Assembly: GCA_026982235.1 (NCBI GenBank)
Contig: JALSHM010000436.1
Coordinates: 1 to 9,268 of the forward strand
From: Robiginitomaculum sp.
GTDB taxonomy: Bacteria > Pseudomonadota > Alphaproteobacteria > Caulobacterales > Maricaulaceae
Reading direction: 5' to 3'
Length of the DNA: 9,268 nt
Part shown: positions 1-6,965 of the stretch, one piece after another
Position numbering within the stretch: the stretch's first letter is position 1
How the letters are laid out: the number at the start of each line of letters is the position of its first letter
Program-made: the position numbers and the translations under genes
The notes under the pieces: generated by a model
Told to the model about the DNA's origin: nothing
Seen by the model: only the letters and a program-made list of their open reading frames with translations
The model's database searches: none

Positions 1-2
1 CC

Positions 3-293
3 GCTCTGCTGATGGCGGGTCTGGACGGGATTAAAAACAAAATCCATCCAGGCGATCCCATGGATAAGGACTTGTACGACCTACCGCCCCAAGAAGCCGC
101 CAATATCCCGCAAGTTTGTGGATCATTGCGCGAAGCTTTGGAAAACCTAGACGCTGACCGCGACTTCCTAAAAGCTGGCGGCGTGTTCGACGACGACCAA
201 ATCGACGCTTATATCGAGCTTAAAATGGAAGAAGTCCACCGCCTAGCCATGCACCCGCATCCGGTAGAATTTGATATGTATTATAGCTGTTAA
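3..293 (+). CDS. glnA: Glutamine synthetase type I, C-terminal part (5' end outside window)
   Basis: Last 96 codons of glutamine synthetase, the cytosolic ATP-dependent enzyme that makes glutamine from glutamate and ammonia and is the main entry point for nitrogen. The reading frame is open from the window edge, so the start lies upstream. The C-terminal signature is clear: KIHPGDPMDKDLYDLPP, then FLKAGGVFDDDQIDAYIELK, ending HPVEFDMYYSC. The tyrosine in DLYDLPP (codon 75–77) matches the adenylylated tyrosine of enterobacterial GS (Tyr397). Counting from that tyrosine to the end gives 72 residues, the same as in E. coli, so the C-terminus is complete. The tyrosine implies control by a GlnE-type adenylyltransferase (known for the family, not visible here). 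It converges with the higA gene; the two stop codons are about 53 bp apart. Confidence 0.97.
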   Translation, partial: ALLMAGLDGIKNKIHPGDPMDKDLYDLPPQEAANIPQVCGSLREALENLDADRDFLKAGGVFDDDQIDAYIELKMEEVHRLAMHPHPVEFDMYYSC

Positions 294-306
294 GATACAA
301 AGCCTA

Positions 307-336
307 CGGGCGGCTCCTATCCCAGAGGGTCGCCCG
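307..336. terminator. Hairpin between the convergent glnA and higA genes
   Basis: Ten-base arms, CGGGCGGCTC and GGGTCGCCCG, pair around a 10-nt loop. Read on the plus strand, eight pairs are Watson-Crick and two are G·U. It starts 13 bp after the glnA stop and ends 10 bp before the higA stop codon, where a shared terminator would be expected. Neither strand has a good run of U after the stem (an A-rich stretch follows on plus, TAGGCTTTG on minus), so it is not a classical intrinsic terminator. It could work as a U-less terminator or as a 3'-end stabiliser. Confidence 0.4.
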
Positions 337-346
337 AAGAAAAATG

Positions 347-652
347 TTAACCCGCCAATACGCGTAATACCGCTTGGGGTTCTTGGTCCATTATGCGCAA
401 AAGTGTTCGGGCGGCTCCCCCTGGTTGACGCTGACCTTGCTCCCATTTGCGGTAACCCGACACGCTCGTCCCCAGCATGAGTGCCATCTGCTCTTGTGTT
501 AATTTCAACTTACTGCGCACGGCTTTTGCATCCACCGTTTCCACATCAACATTGTGAATAACTATGTTTACATCCTCACCTTTTGAATGAGCTTGTGCGT
601 GGGCAAGGGCCTCTTGCATGGCTTCTATCAATTCGGTTCCAAACTTACTCAT
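347..652 (-). CDS. higA: HigA2/NadS-type antitoxin, XRE-family helix-turn-helix
   Basis: 101-residue antitoxin of a type II toxin-antitoxin module; it binds and neutralises the HigB toxin and represses the shared promoter. The N-terminal half (residues 1–40, MSKFGTELIEAMQEALAHAQ onward) is the expected toxin-binding region. Residues about 44–90 form an XRE helix-turn-helix: VRSKLKLTQEQMALMLGTSV, then SGYRKWEQGQRQPGGAA. The layout and length match Vibrio HigA2 (about 104 residues). The start ATG overlaps the intended toxin stop as ATGA, indicating translational coupling; AGGG at 660–663 lies 7 nt upstream as its own ribosome binding site. Toxin-first order is typical of higBA. Because the toxin frame as read stops about 100 bp upstream, coupling would be lost and the antitoxin would depend on its own site. 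Family assignment is firm; the exact subfamily is less sure. Confidence 0.88.
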   Translation of the reverse strand: MSKFGTELIEAMQEALAHAQAHSKGEDVNIVIHNVDVETVDAKAVRSKLKLTQEQMALMLGTSVSGYRKWEQGQRQPGGAARTLLRIMDQEPQAVLRVLAG

Positions 653-992
653 TTCTTTTCCCTATTTTTGTAGTGCGCTTTAATCGCTTTCGCAAAGGCT
701 GATACCGTTTTGGTCTCGACTGACGACAAGTCAGTCCTTTGGTTTTTAGCATATACTAGTAGCGCATAAAGAGGTGCGTCCTCGCTAAAATAATAGTAAA
801 CCACTCTGGCACCGCCACGTTTACCTCGGCCAGAAACAGGCACGCGCACTTTTCTAACACCGCCGTGTGAGGGATTATATCTCCAGCGAGCGGATTGGTC
901 GCAAGAAAGTTAATAATTGCTTCCTTTTCAGATAGCGTAAATAATTTAGCGGCCTGTTTCGTAAAAATTGATGCCTCTGCTACGACTTGCAT
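649..992 (-). pseudogene. higB: HigB2/RelE-family toxin, broken by a one-base frameshift
   Basis: RelE-superfamily mRNA-interferase toxin of the HigB2 type, which cuts mRNA on the ribosome. Residues 1–43 (MQVVAEASIFTKQAAKLFTL to DIIPHT) read from the ATG at 990–992. The rest, GGVRKVRVPVSGRGKRGGAR to KAHYKNREKK, continues in another frame from about 864 and ends at the TGA at 649–651. Joined, they make about 114 residues, the normal family length, with the conserved GTGGxRKxR-like core, the GKRGGARVVYYY strand and the LLVYAKN motif. One base is missing near 861–866: the minus strand reads CACACGGCGGTG where CACACGGGCGGTG would restore the frame. As read, the product would be a 78-residue peptide with an unrelated tail. 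There is no slippery heptamer at the junction, so programmed shifting is unlikely. Either a real inactivating mutation or a sequencing error; the rest of the gene is well preserved, so decay would be very recent. Confidence 0.85.
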
Positions 993-997
993 GCCGA

Positions 998-1026
998 CAC
1001 ATAACCCATTGGGTTACATTTGTCAA
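998..1026 (-). promoter_or_regulatory. Promoter and autoregulatory operator of higBA
   Basis: On the minus strand a consensus −35 TTGACA (1021–1026) is followed after 17 bp by TATGTG (998–1003) as −10. The spacer holds the perfect inverted repeat TAACCC-AAT-GGGTTA (1002–1016), which fits an operator for the HigA helix-turn-helix. Bound protein would cover the spacer and touch the −10, so repression by promoter occlusion is expected (inference from known higBA systems). The −10 ends only 5 bp from the toxin ATG, so the start site should fall at or next to that codon. There is no Shine–Dalgarno sequence between them. Confidence 0.72.
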
Positions 1027-1096
1027 GACATAATGTTGGGTAGAACACTATAATCACAAGAAACACCCTCATGTTCAAGCAGAAAAATAAGTACCC

Positions 1097-2201
1097 CTAC
1101 CCCTCGTCGATTTGTGCGGCTAAGCTTGCGGCCATGAACTTATCTAGGTCGCCGTCTAAGACGCCGTTTATATCGGAGGTTTCCACGCCGGTTCGTAAGT
1201 CTTTTATCATTTGGTAGGGTTGCAAGACATAGGAGCGGATTTGACGCCCCCAGCCGATCTCGCTTTTACTGTCCGCCGTTTCTTGGGCTTCGGCTTCGCG
1301 TTTTTGCATCTCAGCTTCATATAGTCGGGCACGGAGCATGTCCCAGGCACGAGCCCGGTTTTTGTGTTGGGAGCGGTCGCTTTGGCACTGCACAACAATG
1401 CCGCTCGGTTCATGGGTGATGCGCACAGCGCTATCGGTTTTGTTAATATGCTGGCCGCCTGCGCCAGATGCGCGGTAAGTATCGACACGGCATTCGCTCT
1501 CGTTAATTTCGATCTCTATACTGTCGTCGATTTCCGGGAACACCCAAACGCTGGCAAAACTGGTATGGCGGCGGGCGGAACTGTCGAACGGCGAAATACG
1601 CACCAATCTATGCACGCCGCTCTCCGTCTTCAGCCAGCCAAAAGCATTTGGGCCTTTGACAAGGATAGTGGCAGATTTAAGCCCGGCCTCATCGCCTGAT
1701 TGCTCTTCCAAAACCTCGACCTTCATACCGTGGGCATTGGCCCAGCGCACATACATGCGCAGCAGCATTTGTGCCCAGTCCTGGGCTTCGGTGCCGCCTG
1801 CGCCGGGGTGAATTTCCACAAACGCATTCAGCCCATCCGCTTCACCAGATAACAATGCCTCAATCTCGGCTTTCCCAGCTTGTTTTTTGAGCGATAACAA
1901 GAGGTTAGTCGCTTCTTCTAACACATCTGCATCATCTTCCATCTCGGCCATTTCAACGAGTTCAAGCGCATCTGCGGTCTCGGTCTGAAGGCGTGCGACT
2001 TGTTCTATAGCCGTCTCTAGGCGCATACGTTCACGCATCATGGATTGGGCAGCACTGGCATTGTCCCAAAAATCGGGACGTTCAGACAGCGCCGTTATCT
2101 CTGCTAAGCGGCGCTCGGATTCCTCCGGGTCAAAGACGCCTCCTCAGCAGTGCGATAGACTGCTCTATTTCCGTGGCTAATTGTTCGTGTTCGGCTGCCA
2201 T
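1097..2201 (-). CDS. prfB: Peptide chain release factor 2, with programmed +1 frameshift
   Basis: RF2 recognises UGA and UAA in the ribosomal A site and triggers peptide release. The gene is read in two frames. Codons 1–23 run from ATG 2199–2201 (MAAEHEQLATEIEQ to LLRRRL) to an in-frame TGA at 2130–2132. After a +1 shift, GAC at 2129–2131 continues DPEESERRLAEITA to the stop at 1097. The joined protein is 367 residues (E. coli RF2: 365). Hallmarks in joined numbering are SPF at 203–205 (stop-codon tripeptide anticodon, the RF2 form), GGQ at 248–250 (peptidyl-tRNA hydrolysis) and the coiled N-terminal domain 1. An alanine precedes SGAGGQ where E. coli K-12 has threonine. A weak AAAGG lies upstream of the ATG. 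It lies 53 bp downstream of mrcA, so cotranscription is likely. Starting at the later ATG 2039–2041 would wrongly drop 53 residues. Confidence 0.97.
2129..2144 (-). promoter_or_regulatory. prfB: prfB +1 programmed frameshift site with internal Shine–Dalgarno
   Basis: The minus strand reads AGGAGG-CGT-CTT-TGA-C. AGGAGG (2139–2144) pairs with the 16S rRNA anti-SD and sits 3 nt before the CTT slip codon (2133–2135), the spacing that drives forward slippage in E. coli prfB (AGGGGG-TAT-CTT-TGA-C). The UGA (2130–2132) is read slowly when RF2 is scarce, so the ribosome shifts and makes more RF2: an autoregulatory loop. All elements are intact. Confidence 0.96.
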
Positions 2202-2254
2202 TGCATTGCCTTTTCGGTCATTTATGAGATTGTGAATTAGGTTTATTATCGTAT

Positions 2255-5103
2255 TTAATACAGCCCATCGTCCAAGTCTACCTCGTCTTCTTGGGAAGCA
2301 GGCTTTGGCACTGGTTGTGGTACAGACTTAGGCTTGACCTGTCCAACAGTTTTAGGGGGTATATTGGTATCTATTGCAGATTGATCTTCGGCCTCTTCTA
2401 TAGGCGCAACCTGTTCTGGCGCATCAATTGGCGTCTCTGGCGTGTTCCCAAAACCAAAATCGAAGTCGTCCAAACCCCCAGTTCCCCCGCCAATACTAAT
2501 CTTGGAGCTATTGCCGCCAATGCGCGGTTCTGTACCTGGCTTAAATGCTTCGTAAATAAAGTCCGGCGCACCAATATATGACGGTTCTCCTGTCACCCGA
2601 TTGACCGGAGCCAGCAACACACCGTCTGGAATACGAAAAGAGACTTTCGGTTTATCCTTTAAGACATCCGCCATAAAAAACCGAAAGATTGGCCCTGCCG
2701 CTTTGGCACCTGTTTCGGTTCCCATCGAGCGCGGAGTATCATAACCCACATAAACCCCCGTCACCAAATCTGGCGAGAACCCCATAAACCAAGCATCTTT
2801 AAAGTCATTAGTCGTGCCGGTTTTCCCTGCGATAGGGCGGCCAAGGCGCAGCATTTGCTGCCCAGTCCCATTTTTGACCACGCCCTCCAGCATGGAGGTC
2901 ATTTGATAAGCCGTCACCGGGCTGACTACAACTTCGCGCTCATCAGGCAGTTCCGGTGGGGCACTGCCATCGACCCAGTCTTCCATGGCACATTCAGGGC
3001 AGCCCCGCTTATCATGCATATAGACGGTTTTACCTTTATTATCCTGTACCCGGTCAAGTAAAGTTGGGGTCACTTTCTTACCACCATTAACAATGGTTGC
3101 ATAAGCAGAGGCCAATCGCAACAAGGTGGTTTCCCCTGCCCCCAGCGCCCAAGCCAGCTCTGGCTTGGTCTCATCATAGATACCAAATCTACGGCCATAT
3201 TCCCCAATGGTAGTCATGCCAATATCATTGGCAAGTCGCACAGTCATAGCGTTACGAGACTTTTCAATACCGAGGCGCAAAGTCGATAGCCCATACCATT
3301 TTCCTGCATTGAAGTTCGCCGGTTTATAAAATACAGGCCCGCATTCTTTTGCCTCACCACTTTCATCGAGGGAGGTGTGCAGAGTATTTTCTTCGGGTTT
3401 GGGCGCAGGTTTTTCGTCTTCTAGGCCAAAGACAAGCTTGCTCTGGCCTTCGCGAACGGTGTCTCTGCAACTCTCATTTCGATCATTATGTTCAATTACA
3501 AACGGCGCATCCAAAACTTGGGTCACAGGTGTCATACCATTATCAAGCGCCGCCTGATAAACGAACGGCTTAAAGGCGGAACCTGGCTGGCGGTAAGCTT
3601 GGGTCGAGCGGTTAAATTGGCTTTGGGAGAAACTATAGCCACCCACAAGCGCCAATACCCGCCCAGTATGGGAATCCATAGCAATAATACCGCCATTTAT
3701 TTCCGGAACTTGGCGTAAATTATATTCATTGCTGGCTTTTTGCGTTTCCTGATTTTTTCGCTTTTCTTGGGGTATTGGTTTGGCCTCGACCAAAATGACA
3801 TCGCCTTTGTTTAAAACTTCAGTGACGGATTTTGGCGCTGCGCCCAATTTATTGCCCGCCAATACTTTCTTCGCCCAATCAATATCCTTGACGCTAAGAG
3901 TACCGTTTTCGCCCTCTGCAAAACCAATTTCCGCAACCTCGCCTTTGGATTTCAAAACAACAGCCAAGCGCCAAGGTGCCGTGTCCGGCGGGCCTGTGTA
4001 TTCTGCCAGAAACTCTTTCCATTCAACACCGTCCGGAACAGTGGTGAGCGGGCCGCGGTAACCATGGCGGCGGTCAAACATCTCCAGCCCACGGCGAAGC
4101 GCCTTACGAGCAGCCAATTGCATTTTTGTGTCCAGCGTGGTGCGGATAGATAGACCACCCTCATTTAGCTCTTTTTCGCCGTACAGACCATTGATTTCCT
4201 TACGCACCTCCGAAACAAAATACTCCGCCGCCAAATATTCATCGCCTGTCATGCGCTCGGCTATGACCAGTTCTTCTTTTTTAGCCTCTGCAGCCTGATC
4301 TTCGGTGATATACCCGTCCTCAGCCATGCGCCCGAGCACATAATTACGGCGGTTAATCGCTTTTTGCATATTATTTTCAGGTTGATAATTGTTAGGACCT
4401 TTGACCAAACCCGCCAAATAGGCCATTTGCCCAAGGGTCAATTTATCCAAGGGTTTATTAAAATAATTCAACGACGCCCCGGCAATACCGTAAGCCCGTC
4501 GCCCAAAATAGACGTCGTTCAAATAAAGCTCTAGGATTTCGTCTTTACTAATGGCTTTTTCAATCCGCCTGGCAATAAATATATCGCGAATTTTTCGCTC
4601 AAGATTACGCTCGTCGCCGACCAGAAAATGCTTGGCTACTTGTTGCGTCAAGGTTGAACCACCCTCCAGCCGCTCGCCCTTTAACTTATGTTTAATATTG
4701 GCAAGCATGGCGCGGGTAAAACCCTTGGGGCAAAGCCATCATGGGTATAAAACCGCTGATCTTCTGACGCTACCAAAGCATGTTGAATTTGAATTGGAAT
4801 AGATTCAATCGGTACAAATACGCGCTTTTCAATCCCGTATTCAGCAATCAGTTTACCATCCCCCGCATGTACACGCGACATTACCGACGGCGAATATTCT
4901 TTCACGGCTGCCAAGGTCGGCAAATCCCGGGTTGAGCGCACAATAAAGACGCCAAGAAAAATAACCGCAAATATGCCAAGAACAAAACCTGTAGCAAACA
5001 GAATTTTGAATATCTTCCAAAACCGTCCCCATTTACTTATACGGGCGCTTTTCACTGGCTTTAATGGTGCCGTTTCCGGGCTATGTGTTTCTACAGTAGT
5101 CAT
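2255..5103 (-). CDS. mrcA: Penicillin-binding protein 1A (bifunctional transglycosylase/transpeptidase), frame broken once
   Basis: Class A PBP that polymerises lipid II into glycan and cross-links stem peptides in the periplasm. About 949 residues once the frame is restored. A short cytoplasmic N-terminus precedes one membrane anchor (residues 31–55, IFKILFATGFVLGIFAVIFL). The GT51 domain carries SEDQRFYTHDG (glutamate 114) and GGSTLTQQVAKHF (about 148–160). An OB-like linker follows (about 350–445). The transpeptidase has SAFK (Ser509), SRN (616–618) and KTG (761–763). The tail (about 870–949) is acidic and proline-rich. The frame breaks between F124 (codon 4732–4734) and the downstream frame beginning CCC at 4727–4729: two bases (GC) stand where a codon such as GAC (giving HDGFDPKGFTRA) is expected. 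All catalytic motifs survive, so a sequencing error is the likelier cause. AAAGG lies 5 nt before the ATG. Located 134 bp after amiC and 53 bp before prfB. Confidence 0.93.
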
Positions 5104-5122
5104 GCAGGCCTTTATGGGACTA

Positions 5123-5152
5123 AATCAGGCACAATTAAGGCTATACCTGATT
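5123..5152. promoter_or_regulatory. Inverted repeat upstream of mrcA
   Basis: AATCAGG (5123–5129) and CCTGATT (5146–5152) are perfect 7-bp arms with 16 bp between them, centred about 35 bp upstream of the mrcA start. This fits an operator, or a hairpin in the mrcA leader. No convincing −35/−10 pair could be assigned nearby, so the promoter, if any, is not defined. Chance occurrence cannot be excluded. Confidence 0.25.
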
Positions 5153-5237
5153 CCACCCAATATAGGACTTATAAATCGTGATGTAACCTTGTTTGTGTAA
5201 AAATACCGGGATGATTGCGCCGTTCACACCTGTGAAA

Positions 5238-6518
5238 TCATTTTTTTGCACTGGCAAAATATCTATCAATCGCCGTTTTTACGCTTTTCATCAGTTTTTT
5301 GCGGTGGGTGCTTGAATTTAGGAGTTTTTCGTCCTGTTTATTTGAAAGAAAGCCCATTTCCAAAAGCACGGCAGGCACATCGGGAGCTAGCAGGACGTAA
5401 TAGCCCGCGCGGCGATGACTATTGCCGACTAAGCGGGTTTTCTTTTTAAGCTCTAAGATTAACACATTTGCAAACTGTGCTGATTTTGTTAAAGTTTTTC
5501 TCTGTGCCAAATCGACAAGGATATTGCTAACCGGGGCGGATTTTCGGGTTAGGTCCACGTCTAACACCCAGTTTTGATGGCTGACGACTTTGTGAGTGCG
5601 GGCTTCGGCGCGGCTGGCAAGGGTGTAGACCGATGCGCCGCGTGTTGCTGTGCTTGAGGTTGAATCAGCGTGGATTGAGATGAACAAATCTGCCCCAGCC
5701 TTGCGGGCTATCAGCACACGCTTGTCGTGGTCAACAAATTTATCCGTGGTGCGGGTCATGACGACTTTGTATTTTCCGCTGGCAAGTAATTGACGGCGTA
5801 ATTCCAACCCTGCTTTCAGTGTCACGGCCTCTTCATGGGTTTTGGCGCTACCAATAGCTCCCGGATCGTGCCCGCCGTGGCCAGGATCTATAACAATAAC
5901 AGGTTTGGGCTTGGGAATAATAGCTTTTTTTAGTCGCCGGGAAGCCTTAAGGCGCGGCACGGGTATGCCATCATCCACCATAGTTACAGTTTTTATTGCA
6001 GCTACATTTTTTATACTTACTGGCTTGGATCCATTCTTTAGGCGCGGCACAGGTATACCGTCGTTTGCGCGGCCTGTTCCGGGCGTCATAAGGTGGGCAA
6101 CGATAACCACCAACATGCCGTCTTGATAGGTGTGGGACAGATATTTGGTATCGGGTCTTAAATCCGCTACGAATCGCAACCCGTTTTCACCCCGGCTAGC
6201 ATAGCGTAATTTGGTGATAGCCCCTGCCCCTTTGAAATAACCCCCATTGCCCGCCTGGGCTTGCATTGCCCGCGTTAGGTGAGCATCTGCTATATCTATG
6301 ACAATACGCTTATTGCCTTCTTCCTCCCGCCCAAGCGTGAACACTTTGGGGGCGTTTGGGGATTGATAGCGAAAACTTAGTCGGGTTTGCGCACCCTGCT
6401 CGACACGCATATCAATCTGGGTAATACCCGCCGCCTGAGCCACGCGCGCACAAAGTATAGAGCCGAAAAGCAAACCGCAAATCGCCAACACCCTTGTAAA
6501 TGTCAAAATTAACCTCAT
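5238..6518 (-). CDS. amiC: Periplasmic N-acetylmuramoyl-L-alanine amidase (AMIN + Amidase_3)
   Basis: Zinc amidase that cuts the bond between N-acetylmuramic acid and L-alanine, splitting septal peptidoglycan during cell separation. 426 residues from ATG 6516–6518. This start is chosen because it gives a clean signal peptide (MRLILTFTRVLAICGLLFGS with ARVAQAA before GITQ) and has AGGGTG just upstream; the frame stays open to an ATG at 6660–6662, but the extra 48 residues look non-coding and would bury the signal peptide. AMIN domain about 31–143; linker 144–203 with a repeated DGIPVPRLK; Amidase_3 about 206–422. Expected zinc or catalytic residues: His214 (DPGHGG), Glu229 (THEEAV), His283 (SIHAD) and Glu387 (LLEMGFLSN). 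No LysM domain. Such amidases are usually switched on by EnvC/NlpD-type LytM proteins; none is visible here. First gene of the amiC–mrcA–prfB strand. Confidence 0.93.
   Translation of the reverse strand: MRLILTFTRVLAICGLLFGSILCARVAQAAGITQIDMRVEQGAQTRLSFRYQSPNAPKVFTLGREEEGNKRIVIDIADAHLTRAMQAQAGNGGYFKGAGAITKLRYASRGENGLRFVADLRPDTKYLSHTYQDGMLVVIVAHLMTPGTGRANDGIPVPRLKNGSKPVSIKNVAAIKTVTMVDDGIPVPRLKASRRLKKAIIPKPKPVIVIDPGHGGHDPGAIGSAKTHEEAVTLKAGLELRRQLLASGKYKVVMTRTTDKFVDHDKRVLIARKAGADLFISIHADSTSSTATRGASVYTLASRAEARTHKVVSHQNWVLDVDLTRKSAPVSNILVDLAQRKTLTKSAQFANVLILELKKKTRLVGNSHRRAGYYVLLAPDVPAVLLEMGFLSNKQDEKLLNSSTHRKKLMKSVKTAIDRYFASAKK
5946..6062 (-). repeat. Duplicated DGIPVPRLK segment in the amiC linker
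   Basis: Two 27-bp copies (6036–6062 and 5946–5972), exactly 90 bp apart, each encode DGIPVPRLK. They differ only at a few third or silent positions, such as CCC/CCT, CTT/CTA and GGC/GGT. The identical peptides with drifting codons suggest an old in-frame duplication kept at the protein level. They lie in the linker between the AMIN and amidase domains (residues 153–161 and 183–191). Confidence 0.8.
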
Positions 6519-6965
6519 ATACACCCTAATGAACGCAGACTTTTGACGAAAGGTTACGATTTCAAAAAAATCACATTTATCCTTGGCATTATGCGAATTT
6601 ATATGCCACAAACACCCCAAGGCCTTGGCGCGACTCGCTAGGCCATATTTTGAAAGCCCCATTCTAGCATTTATTTAGATTGGAGTTTTTAGGCTAAAGC
6701 TAAATTAAGCTAAAGCTATTTAGGAATTTTATGCGCAAATCTATCAACACCGACAATAAAAGCTATATGAGCAAACTCATATACGTCGTGCTTGAACGGA
6801 TTGTTGCGCTTTTTCATACATTTACAACAATTATAAAGCCGCACAACCACACGGAAACTTATTTCAACAACCAATTAGCGCTGCGCCCTATCCACATACT
6901 GGAACAGGATGACCGCGACCCGAATATAGGTTTTTACCGGAGACATTGCGGCTCTGGAGAATATT
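6519..6965. other. Divergent intergenic region between amiC and rne
   Basis: 447 bp, AT-rich compared with its flanks, that must hold the promoters of both amiC (minus) and rne (plus). Visible structure: a period-16 direct repeat near 6693–6718, inverted arms CTAAAT (6700–6705) and ATTTAG (6718–6723), and a GANTC (CcrM-type) site at 6632–6636. For rne, weak candidates are TTGAAC (6792–6797) with CATACA (6815–6820) at a 17-bp spacing, or TATAAA at 6832–6837. None is convincing. The rne leader could be 120 nt or longer. No tRNA or recognisable small RNA was seen. Confidence 0.6.
6693..6718 (+). repeat. Tandem GCTAAAGCTA direct repeat
   Basis: GCTAAAGCTA occurs at 6693–6702 and again at 6709–6718, a 16-bp period with AATTAA between. 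Each copy holds two TA-rich half units (GCTAAAGCTAAA), so the block could bind a regulator on one helix face over about 1.5 turns. It sits upstream of amiC on one side and of rne on the other. The regulator is unknown. Confidence 0.5.

Noticed and set aside
852..866. Programmed −1 frameshift in the higB toxin
   Set aside because: There is no X-XXY-YYZ slippery heptamer at the junction and no obvious downstream stem; a lost base explains the change of frame more simply.
1364..1699. Plus-strand open frame of 111 codons opposite prfB
   Set aside because: It lies entirely within the GGQ/SPF-containing half of prfB and shows no recognisable domain.
5222..5249. Plus-strand hairpin TTCAC-ACCT-GTGAA followed by a run of seven T
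   Set aside because: It resembles a small intrinsic terminator, but only for plus-strand transcription, where no gene precedes it; the stem is only 5 bp, the T run is 4 nt away from it, and part of that run is the lysine codons at the end of amiC.
6519..6662. N-terminal extension of amiC by 48 residues to an upstream ATG
   Set aside because: It would place a signal peptide in the middle of the protein, and the extra residues look non-coding; the ATG at 6516–6518 has its own SD-like AGGGTG.
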